Shown here piece by piece: positions 1 through 10,477 of a stretch of DNA of 64,000 nucleotides. Made by a program: the position numbers and the translations under genes. The DNA comes from Cordia subcordata (Eukaryota; Streptophyta; Magnoliopsida; Boraginales; Cordiaceae): positions 1,509,501 through 1,573,500 of the forward strand of contig JAPTOF010000005.1 of NCBI GenBank assembly GCA_028554755.1. Reading direction: 5' to 3'. Every line of letters starts with the position of its first letter. Positions within the stretch are counted from its first letter, which is position 1. Under the pieces are notes generated by a model. It ran no database searches. It worked only from the letters and a program-made list of their open reading frames with translations, and was not told where the DNA came from.

Positions 1-202
1 GCATTGGCATGTGCAATAATGAGCAGTGGTGTATCTTATGGGGCAAATGATTGGGATTCAACACTTTGAGTTGCGTGCAAGAAAGATAAAGAAATAAAAA
101 GAAACAAAAGTAAAACAAATGCAAAACTACAAAATTGAATCTAGGTTGCCTCCTAGCAGCGCTAACCACCAAGCCGTCAGCCAGGCAAATACCAGCTCAT
201 CT
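1..202 (-). other. Post-integrase region of Athila element 1 with conserved GGAGGCAACCT box
   Basis: Non-coding DNA downstream of the integrase stop in element orientation. Around 142-165 it carries a box that reads GCTGCTAGGAGGCAACCTAG on the minus strand. The same box follows the unrelated gene of the non-autonomous elements at about 10424-10447, 52556-52577 and 58388-58411, which ties those elements to Athila. The rest is A/T-rich with no ORF. Confidence 0.6.
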
Positions 203-1648
203 TCAACTTCCATAAGAGGGGTCCTGAAGCTTTAAAACCTCCACACGAGCCATGCTTGGATCATAAGCGTGCTTCAGGCGTTGCCCATTTACCGTCAACT
301 CTCGGCCATCCTTCAAGTCTTTAATCTTGACTGCTCCTGAAGGATAGGCAATCATCACCTCATATGGACCATCCCATCTCGTCTTAAGCTTACCTGGAAA
401 AAGCTTCAGTCGTGAGTTAAACAACCAAACTTTATCAAGAGGAGAGAATGATTTCTTAATAACGTGTTTATCATGGATTCTCTTCATCCTATCCTTATAA
501 AGTTTAGCGTTCTCATATGCCTCGAATCTAAGCTCTTCCAGTTCTACTAGGTCTAGCCTCTTTTTCTCACCCGCTCTTGCCAAGTCAAAATTTAGGGCTT
601 TGATTGCCCAATACGCTCTATGCTCAAGTTCAACCGGCAAGTGACAAGCTTTACCAAATACCAATCTATACGGAGCCATACCAATAGGAGTCTTAAAGGC
701 GGTACGGTAGGCCCACAAAGCATCATTTAATCTAATAGACCAATCTTTTCTATCGGGCCTAACCGTTTTCTCTAGAATGTGTTTGATCTCTCTATTAGAC
801 ACCTCTACTTGTCCATTAGTCTGCGGGTGATAAGGAGTGGCTACTTTATGGGTGACTGAATATTTCCTCAACAAGGCCTCTAAAGTCCTATGGCGAAAAT
901 GCAAACCCCCATCACTAATTAAGACCCTAGGGACTCCAAATCTAGAGAAAATGTTCTCTTTAATAAACTTAACCACTACCCTATGGTCATTAGTGCGTGT
1001 AGGAATAGCCTCAACCCATTTGGACACATAATCAGCGACCACTAAAATGTACTGACACCCAAAAGATGGTGGAAATGGACCCATGAAGTCTGTACCCCAA
1101 ACATCGAACAACTCACAAGGAAGAATAGGGGATAAAGGCATCATGTTTCTCCTAGAAATAGACCCGGATTGGTGACATCTAAAACACTTCTTGCAATATT
1201 CCTGGGCATCCGTAAAGAGAGTAGGCCAAAATAATCCACTTTGCAAGACCTTTGCAGCAGTCTTCTTCCCACTAAAATGACCCCCACACCCCTCATCATG
1301 ACACATGCTCAACACACTCTCAAACTCCTCCTCAGGCACACACCGGCGAATCATTTGATTCACACACACTTTGAAAAGATAGGGGTCCTCCCAAAAGAAA
1401 TGCCTAACTTGTGCTAGGAACCTATCTTTTTCTCTTTTCTCCCAATGGGAAGGAAAACGCCCTGTGGCAAGATAATTGACAATATGAGCGAACCAAGGTG
1501 TGTGATGGGAGACAGCAAATAATTGCTCATCAGGGAATGAATCATGAAAAGGGGCTGGATCACTAGAAGATTCGTTAACAAGACGAGAAAGATGATCCGC
1601 AACTAAGTTTTCTCCACCCTTCTTATCCCGAATTTCTATATCAAACTC
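203..1648 (-). CDS. Athila integrase (C-terminal part of pol), core intact
   Basis: Inserts the retrotransposon cDNA into the host genome. The frame is open from 1648 to the stop at 203-205; an in-frame TAA at 1649-1651 (apparently a former Gln codon) now separates it from RNase H, so it has no start of its own. An HHCC zinc finger is visible (HDEGCGGH, then CKKCFRC), followed by the DDE core: Asp in GTDFMGPF, Asp in LISDGGLHF, Glu in TNGQVEVSN. All three catalytic residues are present, unlike in element 3. The C-terminal part has the GPY-type segment (WDGPYEVM). There is no chromodomain. About 480 codons, normal for the region after RNase H. Confidence 0.92.
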   Translation of the reverse strand, partial: EFDIEIRDKKGGENLVADHLSRLVNESSSDPAPFHDSFPDEQLFAVSHHTPWFAHIVNYLATGRFPSHWEKREKDRFLAQVRHFFWEDPYLFKVCVNQMIRRCVPEEEFESVLSMCHDEGCGGHFSGKKTAAKVLQSGLFWPTLFTDAQEYCKKCFRCHQSGSISRRNMMPLSPILPCELFDVWGTDFMGPFPPSFGCQYILVVADYVSKWVEAIPTRTNDHRVVVKFIKENIFSRFGVPRVLISDGGLHFRHRTLEALLRKYSVTHKVATPYHPQTNGQVEVSNREIKHILEKTVRPDRKDWSIRLNDALWAYRTAFKTPIGMAPYRLVFGKACHLPVELEHRAYWAIKALNFDLARAGEKKRLDLVELEELRFEAYENAKLYKDRMKRIHDKHVIKKSFSPLDKVWLFNSRLKLFPGKLKTRWDGPYEVMIAYPSGAVKIKDLKDGRELTVNGQRLKHAYDPSMARVEVLKLQDPSYGS

Positions 1649-2071
1649 TTAAAGCAGGAGCAACCACCTAATCAAGCGGGGCTTAGATTCCTTCTTAGAT
1701 AACAAATATTTCAGTGCCGTATGATCGGTGTAGACAATTACTTTGGATCCCAGGATGTATGATCTAAACTTGTCAAGAGAGAAGACTATCGCTAGAAGCT
1801 CTTTTTCCGTAGTGGTATAATTCTTTTGTGCTTCATCGAGAGTCTTGCTAGCATAGTATATAACATGGGGCAACTTATCCTTCCTTTGTCCTAAAACAGC
1901 TCCTGCCGCATAGTCGGATGCATCACTCATAACCTCAAATGGGAGACTGTAGTTAGGTGGTGGGATAATCAGGGATGCAGATAATAAGGATTTAAGCCTA
2001 TTGAAAGCTCTAACACATTCATCGTCAAAGTCAAAAGGAACATCTTGTGCTAGGAGCCTAGAAAAGGGCAT
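1649..2071 (-). pseudogene. Athila RNase H segment of pol
   Basis: Degrades the RNA strand of the RNA-DNA hybrid during reverse transcription. Acidic residues typical of Ty3/Gypsy RNase H are visible in order: [11 protein letters not shown], then TTTEKELLA, then [11 protein letters not shown]. The frame is +1 relative to the RT frame, with an overlap at 2050-2071, so a small indel near 2065 has broken pol. It ends in a TAA that replaces the Gln before [11 protein letters not shown]. Length and motif order are normal; only the joins to its neighbours are damaged. Confidence 0.88.
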
Positions 2072-3864
2072 GCAATGTGACTAAAATCCTTAATGAATCT
2101 TCGATAAAATCCTGCATGTCCCAGGAAAGATCTAACATCCTTAACACACTTAGGGACAAGCAACTTTTCAATTAATTCAACCTTAGCTGGGTCGACTTGA
2201 ATTCCTTTCGATGAGACAACATGACCCAGCACTATCCCTCGTTGCACCATGAAATGGGATTTTTCCCAACTTAACACTAAATTCTTCTCCACACATCGGT
2301 CTAAGACTAGAGAGAGATGACTCAAGCACTCATCAAAGCTATCCCCAAAGACTGATAAATCATCCATGAAAATCTCTAAATGTCTCTCAATCATGTCACT
2401 AAAAATGGCCATCATACATCTCTGAAAAGTCGCTGGGGCATTACAAAGACCGAAGGGGATTCTCCTATAAGCAAAAGTGCCATAGGGACCAGTAAAGGTG
2501 GTCTTTTCCTGGTCCTCGGGAAACACAGGGATCTGGTTATATCCCGAATAGCCGTCTAGAAAACAATAGTAGCCATGTCCAGCTACTCTATCCAAGATCT
2601 GGTCTAGAAAAGGCAATGGGAAATGATCCTTCCTAGTTTTGGAGTTGAGCTTCCTATAGTCAATGCAAACTCTCCATCCCGTGGGAGTACGTGTAGGGAT
2701 AAGCTCTCCTCTCTCATTCTCCACAACTGTGATCCCGGACTTCTTACGGACAACTTGGACCGGGCTAACCCACTCACTGTCGAAGATTGGATAAATAATG
2801 CCTGCATCTAAAAGCTTAATGATCTCCTTCTTAACTACTTCGCTCCTGTGTGGGTTTAGCCTTCTTTGCATCTCCCTAGAAGGAATGGCTCCATATTCAA
2901 GGTGAATACGATGCATACAAACAGAGGAGTCTATACCTCGAAAATCATCAATTTTCCACCCTATAGCCTTCCTGTGTTTCCTAAGGACCTCTAAGAGACG
3001 CTTCTCATTCTCACTAGAAAGATCGGAAGCTATGATGACCGGAAGGGTCTCACTAGAGCCTAGGAATGCATAGTTCAAATGATCCGGAAGGGGTTTGAGC
3101 TCTAAAGAAGGGCTAGGCTCAACCAAGGGGGGCTTAGCCTCAGCATCATCAATGCGTACATCACTAGAACTGGGACTAGAAGGATTACCCTCAAGTGACT
3201 TATTAAACAAATAGCTCTCAATCAAGGAAGTAGAAGCTACACATTTCTTCTCCAAGGTCTCAAAATCAAAATTTGACGTCAATTCTTCAAATTTCCTCAA
3301 GTCATCTCTATCGGTCATGGTCTTTTCTATGTAATCCTCAACGTAAGAATCAATCACATCCACTCTAAAGCACTCTTCTCCATCCTCCTCTCCTATACTC
3401 GCCCTATTTATCGCCTCTGCAACCTTCATAGTGGATTTCAAATTCCCAAATTTCATCTCTAATACCCCTGACTTGCAATGGATAATAGCATCTGCGGTGG
3501 CAAGGAAGGGGCGACCTAGAAGAATGGGTGTAGAGTGTCTAGAGTCGTGTCCCGAATCCATATCTAACACTATGAAGTCAACAGGGTACACAAACTCACC
3601 TACCTGAACCATAACGTCCTCTATCACACCCTTAGGTCTACGCTCAGACCTATCAGCTAGCTGAAGAGTAACATATGTGGGAGACAACTCACCTAGACCT
3701 AGCTGCTGATAGACAGAGTAGGGAATAAGATTCACACTAGATCCTAAATCTAATAAGGCGTGATCAATTTGTGTCTCACGGATCCTACAAGGAATGGTGA
3801 AGACTCTGTCTAGAATTTCCCCCAACAAGGTGACCATGCTGTGCTCTAGGCTCGGAAGGACCAC
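2050..3864 (-). pseudogene. Athila protease and reverse transcriptase
   Basis: One open frame of 604 codons. The N-terminal part is the retropepsin: LLDLGSSVNLIPYSVY, with the flap side near FIVLDMDSG. DLG instead of DSG is, as I recall, usual in Athila proteases (LCDLGAS), so I do not count it as a mutation. A linker of about 150 residues follows, then RT: CIDYRKLN, FPLPFLDQ, and the active site FMDD (2359-2370), all intact. Its upstream junction with gag (overlap 3785-3864) and downstream junction with RNase H are frameshifted. I label it pseudogene because pol as a whole is broken, but the RT domain itself looks undamaged. Confidence 0.9.
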
Positions 3865-5530
3865 TAGATGCAGGCACTGTAGAGTTAACTCCCACCCTAT
3901 TATCCACTACCCGACCACTCGTAAGAGTAGTGACGGCTTTAGCTTGAGCCTGAAAAGGGTAAGTGGTATCGGTGGAGGAATAGGATTGGACTCTAGGGTT
4001 TACCTCCAGCTGAGAAGGCAATTTCCCGGGATCTCTAGCGCTCAATTGATTAGCAATCTGTCCTAATTGTGCCTCAAACCTCGCCATTTGCTGCCTATGT
4101 TCTGCCTGTTGGTTCTGAATGAACTACATTATCTTCATCATATCATTACTAGGAGGTTGGCTACTAGAGGAAGCAGGCGAAGCTTGAGGTTGAGGAGCAC
4201 TAGTGAGACGGGGTTGATTGACATGATAGAAACCTAGGGGATATTAAGGATGGGGTCGCTGCTGAGATGGAACTTGAGGATGTGAACTAGACTCATGCTG
4301 TCCTTGTCTCCAAGAAAAATTCGGGTTGTCCCTCCAACCCGGATTATATGTGTTCGAGTATGGATTATACTCACGAGAATAACCTTGGGTGGCACATACT
4401 TGCTCTTTCATGAATTCAAGAAATTGGGACGCTAAAGGGCAAGCCATAGTCTCATGAGATGACTTGGAGCACAATGCACAAACTTCAACAACTACAGGGG
4501 CGGAGGGAGAACCTAAAGAACCAGTTCTATGACCCTGGGATGAAATGGACAAAGAAATGAATTGATCTAGCTTATTTGTTAATGCCTCGACCTTAGAGGG
4601 TAAGTCTGAAGAAATTCCAACCTCACTAACACTTCTCTTGTTACCCCTTTGACTAGACCTTTCCATTGCAAAATTCTAAAATGAGTTCTCAGCCATCATT
4701 TCTATTTTCTCCCATGCCTCTGTAGGTCTTAAAAGATAGAAGCCACCACCAGAAGCGGCATTGACCATCATCCTATTTTGTTCGTTTAAACCTCGAAAGA
4801 AGTATTGCATTAGGTCATGATTGCCGTACCCATGGTGTGGACATTGTCTAAAAAGATCTTTGAACCTCTCCCAAGCCTCATGAAAAGATTCTACGTCATG
4901 TTGTGAGAAAGTCATGATGGCAGTCCTAAGGTCGGCTGTATTTTAAATTTTATAAAATTTTTGGAAGAACTTAGCTTGAAGTTCAGCTCATGTAGTAATG
5001 CACCCATTAGGTAAGGAGTGCAGCCAAGTCCTAGCCTTGTCCTTAAGAGAGAAAGGAAACAATCTTAGACGTATGACCTCTTGGGAGACATTGGGGACAT
5101 GTAGAATGGAACTCATTTCAACAAAATCAGTGATATGATCAAGAGGACTCTCATTGCTTCTCCCGTAGAAGGAAGGAAGTATAGCCAACATATTAGGCTT
5201 AATCTCGAAGTTCGCCCCCCCCAAACCCGAAATTTGAATAGCCGAATTGGGCTCAAAGGTTTCGGGGAGAAAGAATTGCCTAAGAGTAGGTTCCTCATCT
5301 ATAGGTGGACCTGGTCTACGGGGTTCCTGTCTAAAATAAGCTTGGGCTTGATGCGCAATGTGCTCATGAGGTGGAATAGGATTCATAGGGGGATTGGGTG
5401 GATTGTGAGGATGATTGGGATCGGTCATCTCCTCAAGAAGATCTCCTAATTTCCTGAAACGTCTAGCGATACTATCAGGTTCGGGATTAAGAGGAACTAG
5501 GGGATTCTTAAGGGATCTCCTACCAAGCAA
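3785..5530 (-). pseudogene. Athila gag, interrupted
   Basis: Encodes the capsid-nucleocapsid polyprotein that packages element RNA. All pieces lie in one minus frame but are cut by several stops. The capsid-like part is at about 5430-4680 (for example LKDKARTWLHSLP and WERFKDLFRQCPHHGY). The zinc knuckle CALCSKSSHETMAC fits CX2CX4HX4C and lies in the 4244-4666 piece. Elements 2 and 3 start gag with ATGCTTGGTAGGAGATCC; here the homologous codon (5528-5530) is TTG, so the ancestral start appears lost. The next in-frame ATG is at 5426-5428. Confidence 0.85.
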
Positions 5531-5785
5531 GCACAAACTATCCTAACTCCGGCCACTTCAACCCCCAAAAGCTTTAGTATTCCTAGACTACAGCAAATAA
5601 TCCACAATCCTAAGAAGTCTACTAAAAAAAAGTAAAGTCAAAAGCTGAATTAAACTAACAAAGAGAACTAAAACAAGATAATATAAGCAGTAAACGAAAT
5701 AAGTAAAAACTAAACAAACTATAAAGAAAAAGCAAGAAAAGCAACTATCAAAACACACAAGCATAGAATGCAAATCACCGTGCCT
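5531..5785 (-). other. 5' leader of Athila element 1
   Basis: Untranslated A/T-rich leader between the primer site and gag. In element orientation it is rich in T and the region resembles the leaders at 16850-17128 and 27437-27768. No ORF with recognisable content. Confidence 0.7.
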
Positions 5786-5802
5786 CCCCGGCAACGGCGC
5801 CA
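5786..5802 (-). other. Primer-binding site for tRNA-Asp
   Basis: On the minus strand reads TGGCGCCGTTGCCGGGG, matching the 3' end of plant tRNA-Asp as I know it over 17 bases. It lies six bases from the LTR edge. Reverse transcription would start here. Confidence 0.92.
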
Positions 5803-5808
5803 AAAACT

Positions 5809-7752
5809 TGATGTCTTCTTACAAGTGCAAGCTTTAAAAGACCTGCAAGTGTACGGATGGTGCAATACAGTGTATACGAGTGCAGGTGTCGAACCACAGG
5901 GAGGCGTGAATATCGTGAATGAATCCTATGCTTGGTGTCCTAAAAAACTAAAAAGAAAGATCTAAACTAGGTGTACTTCTTCTTATGGAGGTTTGGATTG
6001 TCGGGAGCTCTATGTAAATGAAATAAAACTAAACTACAAACAAATGGAGACACAAGTTAATTAAGAGGAAACTAACAATTGAAAAGGAATTAGGGTGACT
6101 TTGACTTATGAATGGGTAACTCTATACTCAAATGCTATGGGATTAAGGAATGATGGCTAACTGTTATAAGTGCTCTTAACTAGGTTGCTAGTTAATGTCT
6201 TGATTTCCCCCTAGGACTCGGTGCGGGTCCGTCCCTAGGCGGCGCCTCCTAGAGCTACGGCGTGGTCCTTATGACCTAGGGCCTCAAGATTGACTAACTA
6301 ACTTCCTAGGTGGCTTAGAATGAACCTACCTTAGTACCTAAACCATTGGTTGGGTTTAAAGACAAGACCTAGTGTTGCTAAGGTCGACTAAATCTATCCT
6401 GAAACCTACTGGCTGGATTTAAAGCCAAAGGAGACTCGACCTAGACTAGCCCTAATTTATGCTTCGTCATTCTAAAGTCACTACAACAGGATTTCACTTG
6501 CTAGCGCGTGCATAAATATGTGATATTGAAGCTATGTTTGTTACTAGGCATGCAAATATGCATATAGACATGAATAACAGCATTACCCACTTCATAGCAT
6601 CCATATATAAACACATAGACATGATTATAACATGGATTAGATGTGTTTAATAACAAACAAACTTCAACTTATATACATGTTACTCATCTAGGCATTTTAT
6701 CAAACACTTAGACATGAATGAAAGAACACCCATTTAACCAAGACAAATCAAAACACATATATATATATATATTCAGCCATCGTATCCCATATCATAAAAG
6801 TATATCATCAACCCATTACATAAGTTTAATCACCCTATACAAGCCTACTCAAACATAATGGAAAATAGAATGAAAGAGAGGTAAGGAAGCTTCCCCTTCA
6901 TCCTAGCGAATCTTGTACACAACTTTTGAATAGCCTTGATTCCAAAAGAATGTTGAATCCTCCCAATCAAGCTTGGTTTTTGATGAAAAATGTGTGAAGA
7001 GGGTGTGTGAGGCGGCTTTTGGTGGATTTTAGGTTTAGAAAAATGGGTGTTTGATTTGGGTGTTGTTCCCCCTTCAAAAAGGGCTGAAAAGTGGCTTAAA
7101 TAGAGCTGTTAACGCGCCCAGCCAGGGGCCCAGCCGGTCGACCGACTTTGGCCTAAGTCATCCGGCCAAAATTGGCCCAGGTTCTGATCTGGCCGGTCGA
7201 CCTAGCCAGTCGACCTAGATGGTCGCTAGGTCGACCGTCCTTGACAGGAGGTCAACTGGTATTGACAGTAAAATGTCTATATCTTTTTCGTTTTAGCTCC
7301 GATTCGCGCACCGTTTTTTTCTATGGCTTTGTATCATCGTGGGGGATCTCCTAAGCCTTATTTTTGCACCCTAAAATGTATCCAAAATTTTTCCATGTCC
7401 TTTTTAGGTTGCAAGATCCAAATTTGCCTCACGTTGCGCTCAGTTACGCCTCGGTCGCTCCTTTCGTCCGACCACTTTCAAAAGCACTTTTCTTCATTCC
7501 TTTGTGTCCAAAACACCCTTGGATTTGTTCTACACTTCATTCACCCTCAATTAAGCTCCAATTATCTTCCCAAATCACACCTTAAACAAGCAACAAACGT
7601 ACATTAGTGTAGCATTTAAGTCTTAACTTCAACTATGAACGTGTAGACCCTAATATGCACAAGTATGACCTAAATGGTATACTAATACCTTAAATGAAGC
7701 TCAAAACAAGTATATACATGCAATATATAAACACACAAATCACAACTCATTA
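5809..7752 (-). repeat. 5' LTR of Athila element 1
   Basis: Starts TGAT next to the primer site. The far end is 7749 or 7752, depending on whether the terminal CA is in CTCA or has mutated to TTA as at 13997. About 1.94 kb. It contains the transcribed-region hairpins (for example 6235-6252, and the GGATTTAAAGCC repeat near 6407), an (AT)n run near 6757-6772, a minus-strand TATA at 7095-7102 and a GTCGAC-rich cluster upstream of it. Confidence 0.85.
7095..7260 (-). promoter_or_regulatory. LTR promoter: TATA box and upstream GTCGAC cluster
   Basis: TATTTAAG on the minus strand (7095-7102) is the likely TATA box. Immediately upstream (7128-7260) are about five copies of CGGTCGACC-like sequence, including GCCGGTCGACCGAC at 7134-7147. 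The same arrangement recurs in the other Athila-type LTRs of the window. Confidence 0.6.
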
Positions 7753-8875
7753 GGTATCATCTCCACAGAGAGGCTACCTTAGTTCAGTCTCTGTTAGTAT
7801 TGTTTCTAGTTAGAGATTAGACTTCTAGAGCATTAACTAGTGTAAGTAGGTACCTTTTTAGTTTTGTTTCAGACTAGAGGTATACTCCTATTACGCAAGT
7901 CATCAATTAAGCATATTAATCAATACACTTTAGTTGCAAATTGGGTTCATGCCATTGGCATGGATTAAGGCTAAGGTGATACCGATAGCATTTAAGCACA
8001 AAAGAACATATACATCTTCACATAGGCATTTTAACAACCATATAGACATGTTTGATTATCAATACATAGACATATTGCTTCATGCCATTAATCAATGTAA
8101 AGAAGCATGTATTAAGAGCCAAAGATATACACAAATCCTTTATTCAAAGCCTTAATCCAATACACTACATCAATAAACCCTAGATCTAACTTATTCTAGC
8201 AATATATCTATAAGATCTAGAGAAATAACAAAAGGAACTCCCCTAAATCTTGCTTCCAAATTCATACAAGTCCTTCAAATCCTTGTTAGATACTTCAATC
8301 CTAGCTTGGTATAAGGTTTATATGGTGCATAGAGGTGTTAGTTACATGGGAAAAGGTTAAGGTTAATGTGTGTGAGAGATTATTGGGTTCTTCCCTTGTA
8401 AATGAGCTGAAAAGAATGTTTTATAGCTGTTATCGAGCTTTTCTGGTCGACCGGCTTAAGGTGCTCAACCGATAATCAACATGGGTTCTCTGGAGTCATC
8501 GATCGACCTAGCCGATTGACTAGCTTCTGGAGAAAGTCAACCGGCTAATATCTTTGCTCTTTGGTCCTGTTGTAGGTCAACCGATTTTACTTCTAGGTTG
8601 ACTGGTAAGTCTCTTTTGCCTCTATTCTTAATTCTTTTTCTTCTGGTCTTCATCCTTTAGCTCATTTCTTCTTTATGTAAGCTCGAACCCTTCCAAAACT
8701 CTCCTAAAACATGAAATATAACACTTAATGTAGTATTTATGCATCCAAATACATTGGGTACAACTATTAATAGTTAAGCATAAACTCTATACTAACTGCA
8801 CTCAATTAAGCATTAAACACCCTTAAATGTGCATGCAAAAACTAGGTGCAAACATGTACAAATGGCACACATCAT
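7753..8875 (-). repeat. Partial LTR of the non-autonomous Athila family
   Basis: Resembles 12600-13997 from ATCGTCTCCATAG-like sequence through the conserved terminus GGCACACATCA. The first 100 or so bases are missing at the left, where Athila element 1 abuts. It has a minus TATA (8418-8425, TATAAAAC) and a degenerate GTCGAC cluster at 8448-8612. The right end joins Copia pol within codons for NEPCVYKR, exactly the site found at 13997/13998. Confidence 0.8.
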
Positions 8876-10085
8876 CTTTTGTACACACATGGTTCATTAA
8901 TGTTTTCTTGAATCCAAAGGACTTGACTGCATGATCAAACTTGATATTCTATGCCCTAAATTCCTACTTAAGCCTATAAATGGACTTCTTAAGCTTGCAC
9001 ACCATCTATTCTTATCCTGTTACAATGTATTCGTCTAGCTAAGTCATATAACTAGTTTCATCAAGCTCTCCATTAAGAAAAGCTCTGTTGACATCCATTT
9101 GCCATATCTCGTAGTTATAATGACAAGTAATGGCAAAGAGTATCTAGATGGACTTAAGCATGGCTACCGGTGAGAGGGTTTCCTCTTAATCGGTTCCTGT
9201 TTTCTGGGTATAACCCTTGGTTACCAATCTAGCTTCAAAGGTTTTAACCTTCCCATTAGCTCCTCTCTTTCATCCAATAGGCTTTACCCCTTCAGGTGTT
9301 TCTAAAAGCTCCCAAACGCTATTAAAGTACGTAGACTCCAACTCAGAATCTAATGCCTTGTGCCACTAGTTGGCATTTATGTTAGAAACTGCTTCATCTT
9401 AACTAGTGGTATCCTCAACATGATCCTTTTTGGATGTCTTAAAATACTCCCAATAGTATCTATCTGGTTGTCTAGGGATCTTCCCACTAAGACGAGGCAC
9501 CGGTGTATTAGTAGCAACTGGCTGCTTTTCATTTTCCATATTAACAAGCTCTTCTGTAGACTTATCAGAAATCTCTTCAAAAGTAACTCTAGATTAAAGT
9601 ATTTTCTGGATCACCATGTCATCCTCAAAGTTTTTAGCATGTGTACTAATAAGCACCTTCTGCTTCTTGGGATTATAAAAGATCCCATCTTTAGTTCCCC
9701 TAAGATACAAAATGAAATAGCATAGTCCTAACCTAGGTTCCCCAAATGCATAAATGGCTTAAATTGGGCTTATGCCTCGTCCACATCTCCTTAGACTTCT
9801 TAAGTAATAATTTAGATGGTACCAAGTTCAGAATGAATGCTACCATCTCTAGGGCATACCATCTAAAGGATATAGGTAAGAATGCATGAGACGTCATCAA
9901 CCTTACCATCTTTAAGAGGATACTGTTCCTTCTTTTTGCCACACCATTCTGCTGAGGAGTACTTAGTGTAGTCAACTATGCCACAATCCCTTGCTTTATA
10001 AGATAATCCTTGAATTCACCTGAGAGGTATTCACCACCATGATTAGACCAAATGACTTTGATACTTTTATCTAATTTTTGCTCCC
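8876..10085 (-). pseudogene. Degraded Copia pol fragment (integrase end to RT)
   Basis: On the minus strand, from 10085 leftward, it encodes the end of the Copia integrase (TPQQNGVAKRRN), the linker to RT, then the RT N-terminus with TKGYTQK, SPVAMLKSI and NYEIW, ending at NEPCVYKR. Numerous stops and frameshifts make it a relic. It is truncated at both ends: at 8875 by a non-autonomous LTR and at about 10085 by the 3' untranslated region of NA1. A second copy with the same left breakpoint lies at 13998-14990. Confidence 0.85.
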
Positions 10086-10477
10086 TAGTGGAAAGCTCTA
10101 ATCCTCAAAAAACAAAAAAGAGATTAGTAGTCAATATAATGCAATCTCACATTGACATTTGAAAGATAAGCAAGGATATACATAAAGGTATAAGATTGAT
10201 GCATAAATGATAGAATGGATCAAGAAAAACAAGTAAGGGAGTAAAAATCTAACCTATTAAGAACGAAAGCAAAGAAAAGAAAGCCTAAACCATCTCAACG
10301 TATAAGAAACAAAAGCAATCTAATACACTATATACAAAGCAAGAATAAGTAAAAGAAAACTAGTCTACTATATACAAAACCAAAAGGAACTAAATATAAG
10401 AAGAACAAGAAAAATATAAACAAGCCTAGGTTGCCTCCTAGTAGTGCTGGATTTAATGACCCTCGCTGGGTGCCATG
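10086..10477 (-). other. 3' untranslated part of NA1
   Basis: A-rich on the plus strand. About 10108-10220 resembles 52230-52340 of NA2 (shared GAGATTAGTAGTCAATA-like sequence). The box at 10424-10447 matches the post-integrase box of Athila element 1. No coding potential seen. Confidence 0.6.

Larger units (their letters stand above)
1..7752 (-). mobile_element. Athila-type Ty3/Gypsy retrotransposon (element 1), 3' end outside window
   Basis: Read on the minus strand the order is 5' LTR (5809-7752), tRNA-Asp primer site, leader, gag, protease, reverse transcriptase, RNase H, integrase. Integrase lies last in pol, which is the Ty3/Gypsy order, and there is no chromodomain, which fits the Athila lineage. 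The 3' LTR would lie left of base 1. It is the least damaged autonomous element here: I see a gag-protease frameshift, one frameshift in RT-RNase H, one stop before the integrase frame, and several stops in gag. The right end abuts the interior of a non-autonomous LTR, so this element probably inserted into that LTR. Confidence 0.9.

Noticed and set aside
1..202. An env-like ORF after the integrase of element 1
   Set aside because: Some Athila elements carry one, but the window ends before it could be seen and the visible 200 bases are not coding.
837..1031. Plus-strand ORF inside the integrase
   Set aside because: Antisense shadow of a clearly coding integrase frame.
3730..3770. Protease DLG instead of DSG as an inactivating mutation
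   Set aside because: The same DLG occurs in element 3, and from memory it is normal in Athila proteases.
6757..6772. (AT)n microsatellite
   Set aside because: Short and ordinary; noted in the LTR entry only.
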